In this document: positions 54,534-63,525 of the stretch, one piece after another
Position numbering within the stretch: position 1 is the first letter of the stretch
How the letters are laid out: each line of letters starts with the position of its first letter
Source of the DNA: a bacterium
GTDB taxonomy: Bacteria > JAJRZV01
DNA: 64,000 nt
NCBI GenBank assembly: GCA_024275095.1
Contig: JAJRZV010000050.1
Coordinates: 1 to 64,000 of the forward strand
Direction of reading: 5' to 3'
Notes under the pieces: model-generated
What the model was told of the DNA's origin: nothing
Seen by the model: only the letters and a program-made list of their open reading frames with translations
Databases searched by the model: none
Program-made: the position numbers and the translations under genes

Positions 54534-56027
54534 TTAGAGAATTGCAAGTACCCCTTCTGCAGCGTGATACCCTGCAGCCATAGCGGTGAGCATGGGGTTG
54601 ACTCCCGTGGGATAGGGAAAAATGCTGGTATCAGCAACAAATATTCTTTCACTGTAACGGAGTGACAGATCAGGTCTCACCGGATAACGCTCGGGGTTCT
54701 CTCCCGCACAGCATGTGCCCTGTGGATGGGCGGAGTATATGAATCCCTTCCCTTTTCTGAAAGAGATCGTATGTTCGTTTATTTCTTTTTCTCGTCTGTA
54801 ACGAATACCACCAGATGCGAGGATTACCACTTCCTTAGCACCTGAACGCAGCAATCCCCGAGCACATATAGCCACACCTCTGACAATACCTGTTTCGTCA
54901 TCCGGAGCGAGATTGTAGAAAGGAAAGGGCCGATCGGCCCAGTGCGTGATAAAGCCCGAATGTGAATCGTATCGCTGAACAATAAACATGCTCATGTGAC
55001 GGTACCTTTTCATGAGCTGCAGGTGTTCGGCGGGAGTGCCGGGTAATGCCACAGAGGTTGTTACCGGTAGCAGAAACATGCTTTCTATAACACATCCTGT
55101 TTCTTCAAAGAAGCTGTCGCAGTAGCCCTGCATTGGTATTCCGTCAAATCCATCCACAGTTTCTTCATGAATTCCAAATACAATGGCTGTGGGGTGTGTA
55201 TAAAATCCTTTTCCTATACGCCCGTGTGGGTCTGGATGATCTGACATAAAAAGCAGCAAAGGGGTAAAGAGAGCTCCACATGAGATAACAACGGTACGGG
55301 CGGAGATGTGAAAGTAGGATATAGGAGAACCGTACTGGTCAATGAGTTGGCCTTTCACGTGGACGCGGCCATTCCTTTCTTTTACTTCTGTAGCTTTTGC
55401 ACCACAAAAGACTGTCAGGCCATTTTTCAACCCCTCAGGTATAAAGGTCATATCTGTTGACCTTTTCTTAAATGTAGGGCATCCGGTAATGCATGTGCCG
55501 CAACCGTCACATCCAGGAGCATTTCTGCGCATGAGCTCGGGGGTGCCACCTGCTGCTTTCATGGCTTCCATGAAAATTTCACCGTTGCGATTGAGCATGT
55601 TCTCCGGTACTGGTCCTACTTTAAGTAGCTGTTCAATATCATCGTAATATTCGTCGAGTTTTTTCTCGGCCCAGCCGAGTCCTGCTTTGATCCATTTTTT
55701 TCGATGCTTTTGCGGCATCCTGAGAGCGCACGCCTGGTTGATGCGGGATGCTCCTCCTAAGGTCCGGCCCATAAGTACGGGTATGGGGGGATCGCCCATT
55801 GCTGCTGTAAGTCCGCCATCCCGGTAAAAGTGTATAAGAGCAAATGCTTCATCTCGTCCGTGGTATGTATATGAATGGTGCCAGCCTTCCTCCAGGAGGT
55901 ACACTTTTTTACCAGCCATGGCCACCCGATAGGCACACGCTGCTCCTCCTGGTCCTGACCCAATTATTACTGTATCAGGTGTGGTATCAATAAAGGGGTG
56001 TTTGATAGTAAATGAGTCAAGAATCAC
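54534..56027 (-). CDS. GMC-family FAD oxidoreductase with ferredoxin-like Cys motif
   Basis: 497 aa. ADP-binding VIIGSGPGGAACAYRVAMAGKKVYLLEEG at residues 19-47, GRTLGGASRINQACALRMP, and the C-terminal His of HPQGTCCAG with GVNPMLTAMAAGYHAAEG. An insert at about residue 175 reads CDGCGTCITGCP, a C-x2-C-x2-C-x3-C-P pattern like [4Fe-4S] ferredoxins and known in long-chain alcohol or sterol oxidase-like members. Probably oxidises a lipid alcohol or sugar. Last gene of a nine-gene minus-strand operon. Confidence 0.85.
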   Translation of the reverse strand: MILDSFTIKHPFIDTTPDTVIIGSGPGGAACAYRVAMAGKKVYLLEEGWHHSYTYHGRDEAFALIHFYRDGGLTAAMGDPPIPVLMGRTLGGASRINQACALRMPQKHRKKWIKAGLGWAEKKLDEYYDDIEQLLKVGPVPENMLNRNGEIFMEAMKAAGGTPELMRRNAPGCDGCGTCITGCPTFKKRSTDMTFIPEGLKNGLTVFCGAKATEVKERNGRVHVKGQLIDQYGSPISYFHISARTVVISCGALFTPLLLFMSDHPDPHGRIGKGFYTHPTAIVFGIHEETVDGFDGIPMQGYCDSFFEETGCVIESMFLLPVTTSVALPGTPAEHLQLMKRYRHMSMFIVQRYDSHSGFITHWADRPFPFYNLAPDDETGIVRGVAICARGLLRSGAKEVVILASGGIRYRREKEINEHTISFRKGKGFIYSAHPQGTCCAGENPERYPVRPDLSLRYSERIFVADTSIFPYPTGVNPMLTAMAAGYHAAEGVLAIL

Positions 56028-56039
56028 AGTAAGTTTTTA

Positions 56040-57185
56040 TTACACCAATTTCCCCAGAATATCCATAAATTCGGAAATTGTGGTGCTGTGTTTGTCAAAT
56101 TTAAACATTGACTGCAGCCGGTTCATGATCCCGTCCGCTGAAATAAAGTCGGCAATAAGTGTTACTTTCGCAAGCGAGAGAGAGGAGACGACCTTTCTTA
56201 TGCGAAAACCTGCTTCTATTTCAGCATGAAATTCTGATGCAAACGCTGTTGTTACAGAACGCAGGTCACTTTGACCTCTGTGAAAAACGCGCATGAGTTC
56301 ACAAGCGAGAATTTCTGCGGATTTCATCCCGAACGATATGCCGCCGCCGGTGGTGGTTTTGACAAGTCCCGCCGCCTCTCCTGCAAGGGCAATGCGCCCT
56401 TTCGCAGCAAGGGGAGAAAGTCCCTGATTGATACGTCTTTTGAGAGGGCGAAAGTTTTTCTCGTTTCCGTTTATGTTGTGGCGCCTCAGGAATTCTTTAA
56501 ATACTGCAAGAGGGGCATTGCCGGGTGTGAGTATACCTGTGCGGTATTGTGATTTTTTTTCAGGGATGATCCAGCCAAATCCCGACCCGAGTAATGATGG
56601 AGCATAATATACAAGCGTGTATTCGTCCTTCCATAAGCCCGGTAGTATCTGGTGAAACCCTGTGAATTGAACAGGTGGAGGCTTGAGCCCTGAACGCACT
56701 GCGAGCGTATTATCTGAGCCTGTAGCAAGCACTACAAAACGAGCCTTTATCAATTTCTGGCGCTCCTGATGGCGATATGTAATGTACACACAATGCTTGT
56801 TCTCAAGAACTCCTTCTGTACGCGCCTCTGTAACGATTTTTGCTCCATGGCACAGCGCACGCTGTTCTAAGTGATGATTGAAGCCTTCTCTGTCGATGAT
56901 TACACCTGCGGAATGGCTGATATCAACAAAGTATTCTTTCCCATTTTCCAGAAGCACCTTTACGCCGCCCATTTTTTTTCGTATTAAATGGGCGGGAATG
57001 TCGTACTCGTGTACGGTATTGAGGCTGATGACGCCTGCACATGCGACATCGGAACTCACACTCTTTTTTCGTTCAATTACACATACTTCCAGACCCTTTT
57101 CTGCCAGCAGTCCTGCAAGGTGAAGTCCGGTTGGGCCTGCTCCGATAATGACAACATCATAAAGTGACGAAGGAACTGTAACCAT
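56040..57185 (-). CDS. FAD-dependent geranylgeranyl-reductase-family oxidoreductase
   Basis: 381 aa from ATG 57185; the frame to 57257 runs through gmhB. Dinucleotide-binding YDVVIIGAGPTGLHLAGLLAEKGLEVCVIERK at the N terminus, LATGSDNTLA in the middle and the second FAD motif GRIALAGEAAGLVKTTTGGGISFGMKSAEILA, all typical of the family that reduces isoprenoid chains or related lipids. Overlaps gmhB by 29 nt. Adjacent GMC enzyme suggests linked lipid-alcohol chemistry. Confidence 0.8.
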   Translation of the reverse strand: MVTVPSSLYDVVIIGAGPTGLHLAGLLAEKGLEVCVIERKKSVSSDVACAGVISLNTVHEYDIPAHLIRKKMGGVKVLLENGKEYFVDISHSAGVIIDREGFNHHLEQRALCHGAKIVTEARTEGVLENKHCVYITYRHQERQKLIKARFVVLATGSDNTLAVRSGLKPPPVQFTGFHQILPGLWKDEYTLVYYAPSLLGSGFGWIIPEKKSQYRTGILTPGNAPLAVFKEFLRRHNINGNEKNFRPLKRRINQGLSPLAAKGRIALAGEAAGLVKTTTGGGISFGMKSAEILACELMRVFHRGQSDLRSVTTAFASEFHAEIEAGFRIRKVVSSLSLAKVTLIADFISADGIMNRLQSMFKFDKHSTTISEFMDILGKLV

Positions 57186-57711
57186 TGAGTATAACCTCCG
57201 CTGCTTGTTCAAAATTTTCACAAATATGGTCAAATACTTCACGAGCATTCTTCTCATCCGGAGTTTTGGGACCTGTTTTCACAAGGATTGTTGTAACTCC
57301 TGCCCTCTTTCCTGCGAGTCCGTCTTCGATGCGGTCGCCAATCATAAAGGAATTTCGAGGGTCAGCGCCTGCATCTTTTAACGCTTTTTCCACCAGCAAA
57401 GGAGAAGGTTTGCGACACCTGCACCCCTCATCGGGAGTGTGGGGACAGAAGTAAAAGCGGTCTATGGTGATCCTGTACTTGGACAGAAGCATGCTCAATG
57501 CTTCATTGAAACAGTGCATCTCTTTTTCTGTATAAATGCCGCGACCGATCCCCGACTGATTGGTCACTACTGTAAAACGAAATCCTGCTCTTTGCAACAA
57601 AATTAATCCTTTTATAACTCCGGGTAAAACTTGAAGTTCTTCTACCCTGTACGTGAACCCCGTATCTTTGTTAATCGTGCCGTCTCTGTCGAGGATAACA
57701 AGCTTCTTCAT
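57157..57711 (-). CDS. gmhB: D-glycero-D-manno-heptose-1,7-bisphosphate 7-phosphatase
   Basis: 184 aa. HAD phosphatase: LVILDRDGTINKD nucleophile motif, VTNQSGIGRG, and a zinc site with Cys and His in FCPHTPDEGCRCRKPSP. GDRIEDGLAGKRAG is motif IV. Step in ADP-heptose synthesis for LPS core. Overlaps gmhA by 4 nt; hldE/hldD are absent here. Confidence 0.94.
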   Translation of the reverse strand: MKKLVILDRDGTINKDTGFTYRVEELQVLPGVIKGLILLQRAGFRFTVVTNQSGIGRGIYTEKEMHCFNEALSMLLSKYRITIDRFYFCPHTPDEGCRCRKPSPLLVEKALKDAGADPRNSFMIGDRIEDGLAGKRAGVTTILVKTGPKTPDEKNAREVFDHICENFEQAAEVILNGYSSFVTL

Positions 57712-58313
57712 GTGGATTCCTCTATGTGTTCGTCAATGTAACGGCACAGTGCATGTATGAGGAATAGATGGGCTTCCTGTACAAGCGCCGTTTCTTCCGA
57801 GGGCACGCGAATGATATGCAGACCCCTTGGACATCGCGTGCGCTCTGGTTGAAAACTGTGACCGGTAAAAAGTGCGGTTTTCATTTGAAGTTTTCCTGCT
57901 TCTTCCAGTGCCATCAGTATGTTGGGGCTTCTACCAGAGGCGGAAAAAGCAATAAGCATATCCTCTGGATTACCCAGTGCTTTTATCTGAACGGCAAATA
58001 TTTGTTCATAACTTTTATCATTAGCAACTGCCGTGATTATCGCGGGGTCTGTGGAAAGGGCTATGCATGGAACGTGTTGCCTTTTCCTTTGAAATCTCCA
58101 GACAAGCTCTGACGCAAGGTGAGATGCCTGAGCAGCGCTGCCTCCATTTCCACACGTGAGAATTTTCCGGCCTTTGAGAATTGTCTCGAGCACAGCATTG
58201 CATAGTGTTGAGAAATCTTCTTCTATGCAGGAAAGCTGTTGAATTACGTTTATGTGATTGTTTATCAGGTGCGTCAATTCAAGATTTTTCATTTTTATTT
58301 TCTTTCGTGTCAT
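57708..58313 (-). CDS. gmhA: Sedoheptulose-7-phosphate isomerase
   Basis: 201 aa from ATG 58313 (ATG 58292 possible). SIS domain: TCGNGGSAAQASHLASELV, IALSTDPAIITAVANDKSYEQIF, LIAFSASGRSPNILMALEEA, and Glu/His EEAHLFLIHAL-like VQEAHLFLIHALC. First step of heptose synthesis. Overlaps the mannosidase gene by 4 nt. Confidence 0.95.
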   Translation of the reverse strand: MTRKKIKMKNLELTHLINNHINVIQQLSCIEEDFSTLCNAVLETILKGRKILTCGNGGSAAQASHLASELVWRFQRKRQHVPCIALSTDPAIITAVANDKSYEQIFAVQIKALGNPEDMLIAFSASGRSPNILMALEEAGKLQMKTALFTGHSFQPERTRCPRGLHIIRVPSEETALVQEAHLFLIHALCRYIDEHIEEST

Positions 58314-61072
58314 TTAAAGTAAAAATCCACAATCGGCCTTAATGCTTCTACAGTACATAAATTATGATGGCATTTTACCTCAGCTGCCTTTTCTCCTGCC
58401 ATGTTTATTGCGCGGGCAAAGCTGGCTCCCCGGGGAAGCTGTACTTTTGCGCTCTGGAGGCCTTCGGCAAATCCGGGGAAGAGTATCCGGAGCCTGAAAG
58501 CATTATTTGTGGGCATGAGTGATGTGGCGATCCCATCGCCGTACACGGAAACAAACCCGTTTTCTTTCTCTGGTGCTGAATACATACCGAGTAATTTTTC
58601 GTATGCAGGTTCTCCGTTAAAGGCTATTGCGGCTTTCCATGCCGCTACATGATCGAATGTCTGACGGGGCACGATGCGAAGGGTGCGCGTGTAGGTTCCG
58701 GAACTCGAGGCATAAAATGTGGGCACGGTGAGAAGGCGGCACTTTTCCAGGCTCACGTTTCTCAGGATTACCGCTTCTATACTTCCGTCTTCCTCGTAAT
58801 GCCAGGCCTGAATGCCCCGGTTGAGGATCAGCACGTTTCCATCTGCATTTCCAAAGGCAACCCATTCTGATGACGGCCAGAAGGTGGGGTTGAATATTTT
58901 TTGGGACACTCGCTTGACCTGTCCAAAAGGAGCTGAAAACCACGCCTCGTCCACAGGTGATTGTACAGATAGCTGGAGCGTGACCGTTGTCCCTTCATAG
59001 GCCCGGCCCGAAACTTCCAGGTCCAGGTATTTCTGGTAAGCATAAAAATGATATTCAACCGTTACACCAAGGTCCTGATACTCGATTTTTACTGTAATGC
59101 GGCTTTTTCCTGCCTTGACCGTTATATTTTGCTGTGCTTCTGAGGGTTTCTTTGAGAGCTGAAATGTGCAGCCTTCCATCTCGTGCCCGAATTCCCAAGG
59201 TCCTCCATCATCCTTGTAAGAGGCGGGATAGAACGAGCTGTCACCAAGATACTCATGACCTTCAGAGTCTTCAAGTGACCTGAGGGCCCAGAAAGGCTCG
59301 GAGGTGAATTCGGCTTTCAGGTAAGGGGTGGATACGCGGATTTCGTTATATGAGGCTGAGGTGGAAGGAGAACCATTACGGTAGTAGGTGATGGTGATGG
59401 GAGAGGGTACAGTGGTTGCAAGAAGTTTGACTTTTTTATAACCATACGCAGGGACGTCAAGTACATCAGCTTCGTATATATTGGCAAATGTGCCGCTCGT
59501 GGTTTTTACTGAGTAACGGTAATCTGCTGGTACGGTAACAGAAGCCCCGTTTACGTAAAATGTGGCAGCGGTGAATTGTGACAGTTCCTGACCCTGGGAA
59601 TACGTGATTAACTGAGCATGTATTGAGGAAGTAACTCCCGCGGGATTAAACACGACCGCTTCGTTTCCCACAGGTGAAAGTTCTATCCATCCGCTGGTGG
59701 CAAGGCGCGAAAGAAAGTGACGGGCTGTTTGGGAAGCTAAGGAGTTCAGGTTTTCCAGCCAGGGGAGTTGCTCGGTTTCAAACACAGGGTCCGGACTTGT
59801 GCCTGTAATAAAATCGTGGTGATTCGTAAAGGAGTTTTTCCACCACAAATCCTTTATTTCTTCGGCGCGGTCTTCACGTGAAGCCGCTCCGAAAAAGATC
59901 GCCTCTGTTCTCAATGCCTCCATGGTCAGGAGAAGGTAAAGGTTTTCACGCGCCATGTCCTTGATTTCCGGCCTTGAGGCGTAAAACCCCATAAAGTATG
60001 GATTGAGATCTGCTGTCATTACCGGGATCTCATCCCTGTGTTCCCACACGAGCTCCCCGTAATCCTGAAAAGAGGCAAGCACAACATAGGTTCCTGTTGA
60101 GGGGTACCGGTACTCGTTCCACCATTTTACGTACAGGTCGAGTCCTTTTTTGGGCATTTCAAAATCACATCCTATGGGAATAAATATGTAGGGCGTGGGT
60201 GATAGGGGTTGCATGAGATTGATAAGGTGTTGCATTTCTTCGAGTACCAGTTTTTTGTTGGTGGAGCCGGGCGTGAATACGTTGTTTACCACTGATATTG
60301 GTACCCCGCTGTCAATGCTTCCACCGAGGCAGTAGAGATTGTAAGGCATCCAGTGTGCGACGACCTCTCCACCCATGGGACCACGCCACAGAAAATCTGC
60401 AGAACCTGAATTTTTCAGGATCCATGCGGTGGAATATGGAACGGGGTCAAGGGACTCAAGTCCCATTACCTGCTGGATAGCCTCGTCCAGTTCGGAAGTG
60501 GTACCGTCTATTCGCGCGAAGGCGACTGATCTGTAACCCATGTAGGAAAGAATATCCGGCAGGGTTGGGGTATGGCCGAATGAATCGGGGAGCCACGCTG
60601 CGGATATGTTTACCTTTTCTATGTGTTCTGCAAGCCACTGCATTCCCATTTCGTAGTCCATGAGGAGGGACTCACCGGAAGGAAGCAGTGTATCTGGAGA
60701 TGTAAATCCTCCTCCTATTATGCGGAATTTGCCTCTCGCAACAGCACTTTTAAGTACGTCCCGGTATTCCGGGTGGTCTTCGTAAAACTTTTTCAAGAAG
60801 GCAAGAATGCCTGCTGTGTAGACATAATTGCTACGCGTATTTACCAGCTCCAGTGCGCTGATATATATGTTTTCGACGACTTTTTCGTAGTAGTCTTCAA
60901 ATGTCATGAGCCAGTCCGGATCAAGATGAGCCGTCTGCTGGAGGATTACAACGGTTTTCGCACTGTCGGGAACGCCGAGCCGATGCCTGATTTCTTTTTC
61001 CTTGCCGGTGCCGCCGCATGATGAAAGGAGAAGGAGAGTCACGAGAGCTGAAATTCCATATTTGATTTTCAT
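58310..61072 (-). CDS. Secreted lipoprotein alpha-mannosidase-like enzyme, GH38 family
   Basis: 920 aa. Lipoprotein signal MKIKYGISALVTLLLLSSC. The GH38 catalytic barrel follows with zinc His and Asp in TAHLDPDWLM, nucleophile Asp in WLPDSFGHTPTLPDIL, and HHDFITGT with another zinc ligand. Central three-helix region and C-terminal beta-sandwiches (from about residue 470) match the family. Should cleave alpha-mannosides from glycans at the cell surface or in the periplasm. It shares the envelope and barrel theme with the 18205-20061 lipoprotein. Translationally coupled with gmhA. Confidence 0.88.
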   Translation of the reverse strand: MKIKYGISALVTLLLLSSCGGTGKEKEIRHRLGVPDSAKTVVILQQTAHLDPDWLMTFEDYYEKVVENIYISALELVNTRSNYVYTAGILAFLKKFYEDHPEYRDVLKSAVARGKFRIIGGGFTSPDTLLPSGESLLMDYEMGMQWLAEHIEKVNISAAWLPDSFGHTPTLPDILSYMGYRSVAFARIDGTTSELDEAIQQVMGLESLDPVPYSTAWILKNSGSADFLWRGPMGGEVVAHWMPYNLYCLGGSIDSGVPISVVNNVFTPGSTNKKLVLEEMQHLINLMQPLSPTPYIFIPIGCDFEMPKKGLDLYVKWWNEYRYPSTGTYVVLASFQDYGELVWEHRDEIPVMTADLNPYFMGFYASRPEIKDMARENLYLLLTMEALRTEAIFFGAASREDRAEEIKDLWWKNSFTNHHDFITGTSPDPVFETEQLPWLENLNSLASQTARHFLSRLATSGWIELSPVGNEAVVFNPAGVTSSIHAQLITYSQGQELSQFTAATFYVNGASVTVPADYRYSVKTTSGTFANIYEADVLDVPAYGYKKVKLLATTVPSPITITYYRNGSPSTSASYNEIRVSTPYLKAEFTSEPFWALRSLEDSEGHEYLGDSSFYPASYKDDGGPWEFGHEMEGCTFQLSKKPSEAQQNITVKAGKSRITVKIEYQDLGVTVEYHFYAYQKYLDLEVSGRAYEGTTVTLQLSVQSPVDEAWFSAPFGQVKRVSQKIFNPTFWPSSEWVAFGNADGNVLILNRGIQAWHYEEDGSIEAVILRNVSLEKCRLLTVPTFYASSSGTYTRTLRIVPRQTFDHVAAWKAAIAFNGEPAYEKLLGMYSAPEKENGFVSVYGDGIATSLMPTNNAFRLRILFPGFAEGLQSAKVQLPRGASFARAINMAGEKAAEVKCHHNLCTVEALRPIVDFYFK

Positions 61073-61998
61073 TTTCTCACGTACCTTCCATCACCTGTTT
61101 TTTCTATGAGCCCTTTTTTCAACAACCTTTGCATGTGTTTTTCTATCATCTGGGCCTCCATAAAGTTAATCATGAAATCATTTTTCATGCCGCTTTTACC
61201 GTATATAGGGTGCAGGTTGAGCAGAGAATTCAAATCCATCGGCTTTTTCAAAAGTTCCAGAAACATTTCATCCCTTTGCTGAATGATATTTTGATACCGC
61301 CGAATTTCTTCTTCCAGTTCCTCTGCGTAAACCACCCATCTTTCGTGTGCGGTTACCACGTATCGTGGTGACATTTGGCGAATTTTTTCGAGGGTAGCAA
61401 TGAAGTCTTCTATACTGGAACAGGCGTTTCCGTACCAGGGTCCGAAGTCGGTAAAGTCCACGTCGGCGGTGAAGAGCAGGTTGTATTCGGGAATGAGGAA
61501 ACCTGAATGACCTTTTGTGTGGCCGGGCAGATGTACGACCTGCAGAGTGACAGACCCAAGGGAGAAGGAGTCTCCGTCTTTGTAAAAGTTGTGAACTTCC
61601 GGCATGCGCCAGCTACGGCTTTCCAGACGCTTAAACCATTGAGTTTCGTAAGGTGACCCCAAAATTCCTGTATGTTGGGCCAATCCTTCAATACCGGAGA
61701 AAGCGAGCCGGTCTGGTGCCGGTGCATAGAATTCACAGTGAAAGAGCTGGTGATACCTGATATGGTCAGTGTGATAGTGGGTGAAAAGTAACATTTCAGT
61801 TCGAGAAGTAATTGCTTCTATTGCACTCCGGGATGAATGGGGGTCAACGACAACTACTCTGTCTTCTCCGATGACGAGTGTATTGCAGTAAGGGTACCGC
61901 CCCGTGTTGTCTCCCCTGAGTATGAGCAGACCGGGAGCCTCTATTTTCTCCTCCGATATAATGAGTTCACCATTGTGTACAGCGGTTCTGCACATCAT
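61069..61998 (-). CDS. Metallo-beta-lactamase-fold hydrolase
   Basis: 309 aa. Metal motif THYHTDHIRYH, His in LPGHTKGHSGFLI, Asp in LLFTADVDF and His in VTAHERW. The C-terminal 70 residues are helical and end in a winged-helix-like IEKHMQRLLKKGLIEKTGDGRYV, as in LACTB2-like or glyoxalase II-like proteins. A binuclear-zinc hydrolase; substrate unknown. 4-nt overlaps with both neighbours. Confidence 0.85.
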   Translation of the reverse strand: MMCRTAVHNGELIISEEKIEAPGLLILRGDNTGRYPYCNTLVIGEDRVVVVDPHSSRSAIEAITSRTEMLLFTHYHTDHIRYHQLFHCEFYAPAPDRLAFSGIEGLAQHTGILGSPYETQWFKRLESRSWRMPEVHNFYKDGDSFSLGSVTLQVVHLPGHTKGHSGFLIPEYNLLFTADVDFTDFGPWYGNACSSIEDFIATLEKIRQMSPRYVVTAHERWVVYAEELEEEIRRYQNIIQQRDEMFLELLKKPMDLNSLLNLHPIYGKSGMKNDFMINFMEAQMIEKHMQRLLKKGLIEKTGDGRYVRK

Positions 61999-62516
61999 TT
62001 TTCTCCCGGGGTATAAGCAATCCCTCTCTTTTCAAGCGCTTCTTTCCACGCTTCAACCATTCTTTCATCTATATCTACAAAAATGATGTCCAGGTTTTCA
62101 GGTTGAACCTCGCTGATTGCTTTTATCATAGCATTTGCAGAGTCTGCATGTGAAACACCTCCAACACCTGTGCCCATTCCCGGGACGGCGATACTTTTGA
62201 ACCCGTTTTCGACCGCTACCCGCAACGCAGCCGCTGTGGCTTTCTTGATTTTTTCGGGTGTTGACGGCATGGCCGGTTGTTCCATCGTAGGGGCATGTAT
62301 AATACCTTTAAAGGGAAGTGACCCTGCTGTTGTCAGTACTGCCCGGCCTACAGGCGTGGGCCCCTTTTTCACGGCTTCCTCTTCTATCTCTTTGCCACCA
62401 GCGCGTTTTATTACCCCTGCAACACCACCCCCCATGTAACCCATGGAATTGGCGGCATTGACGATAACGTCCGCTTCAACCTCCAGGATGCTCCCTTTAA
62501 CAACCCTTATTTTCAT
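61995..62516 (-). CDS. Macro-domain protein (probable O-acetyl-ADP-ribose deacetylase-like)
   Basis: 173 aa. Macro fold: VVNAANSMGYMGGGVAGVIKRAGG-like VNAANSMGYMGGGVAG, TTAGSLPFKGIIHAP, and GMGTGVGGVSHADSANAMIKA. The N-A-A-N and G-G-G-V-A motifs bind ADP-ribose. Such proteins remove ADP-ribose or acetyl groups, or bind ADP-ribosylated products. Between trpD and the MBL hydrolase; 4-nt overlaps both sides. Confidence 0.9.
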   Translation of the reverse strand: MKIRVVKGSILEVEADVIVNAANSMGYMGGGVAGVIKRAGGKEIEEEAVKKGPTPVGRAVLTTAGSLPFKGIIHAPTMEQPAMPSTPEKIKKATAAALRVAVENGFKSIAVPGMGTGVGGVSHADSANAMIKAISEVQPENLDIIFVDIDERMVEAWKEALEKRGIAYTPGEK

Positions 62517-63523
62517 TGCACGGACCTCCTCAACTCTTCAAGTTTGTCACGGGCAGCGCCCGATTTCAAAACTTCTTCCATTAAGGCCAGGCCGTCTTCC
62601 AGCGAAGCGGCGAGACCTGCCGCCAGTGCAGCGAGACCTGCATTGATAAGGAAGAATTCTACGCGTGCAGGTTGCCCCTTTCCTGATAGTAAATCAATGA
62701 TGACCTCTGCACTTTCACCGGGAGATCGAACCCTCAGTTCTTCAATGTCGCGTTTTCTGAATCCGTACTCTTCGGGCCTGATGGTGTATTCGTTTTCAAT
62801 GCCTTCGATGCGGGACCATACAGTTGACGGCCCTGTAACAGAGGCTTCGTCAAGGCCACTGCCGTGAACTATCAGGAGTCGCTGGAAAGGGATATGCGAA
62901 GCTGCTTTAAAGATTTTTTCTGCGGTGTAACCGTCGAATACCCCGATGAGCTGACAGGTAGCACCCGCTGGATTGGTCAGAGGGCCCAGTATGTTGAAGA
63001 TCGTTCTTGTGCCGAGAGATCGTCTTACCGGCATGGCGTGCTTCATGGCAGGGTGATAAAGCGGGGCGAATAGAAATGTATATCTGTACTCGTTGAGCTG
63101 GCGCGCAGCTTCTTCCGGAGGATTTTCAATGGGAACACCGAGAGCTTCCAGTACATCCGCGCTGCCGGTGCGTGAAGACACTGACCGGTTCCCGTGTTTG
63201 GCCACCTTTGCTCCCGCTGCAGCCAGAGCTATGGACACGGCTGTGGATACGTTGAATGTTCCTGTGCCGTCTCCCCCTGTTCCACAGGTGTCGCATACTG
63301 TAAACTCGCCGGTGTCCACTTTAAGTGCTGCATTCCTCATTGCCATAGCTGCTCCCGCAATCTCATCCGGACTTTCCCCTTTCATTCGCAGGGCAGTGAG
63401 CACAGCAGAGATTTTTGCCTCGTCCAGTTCTCCTGACATGATAGAGGAGAACAGGTCTCTGGATTCTGTGAAGGAAAGATTTTCTTTGTTAAAAAGTTTT
63501 TCAAGGATTTTTGAAAATTCCAT
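62513..63523 (-). CDS. trpD: Anthranilate phosphoribosyltransferase
   Basis: 336 aa. PRPP/anthranilate site TCGTGGDGTGTFNVSTA, HGNRSVSSRTGSADVLEALG, LYHPAMKHAMPVRRSLGTRTIFNILGPLTNPA, GSGLDEASVTGPS. Second committed step of tryptophan synthesis. The only other trp gene here is the TrpB2 gene about 20 kb away, so the pathway genes are scattered. 2 nt follow the aminotransferase stop. Confidence 0.96.
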   Translation of the reverse strand: MEFSKILEKLFNKENLSFTESRDLFSSIMSGELDEAKISAVLTALRMKGESPDEIAGAAMAMRNAALKVDTGEFTVCDTCGTGGDGTGTFNVSTAVSIALAAAGAKVAKHGNRSVSSRTGSADVLEALGVPIENPPEEAARQLNEYRYTFLFAPLYHPAMKHAMPVRRSLGTRTIFNILGPLTNPAGATCQLIGVFDGYTAEKIFKAASHIPFQRLLIVHGSGLDEASVTGPSTVWSRIEGIENEYTIRPEEYGFRKRDIEELRVRSPGESAEVIIDLLSGKGQPARVEFFLINAGLAALAAGLAASLEDGLALMEEVLKSGAARDKLEELRRSVQ

Positions 63524-63525
63524 CT

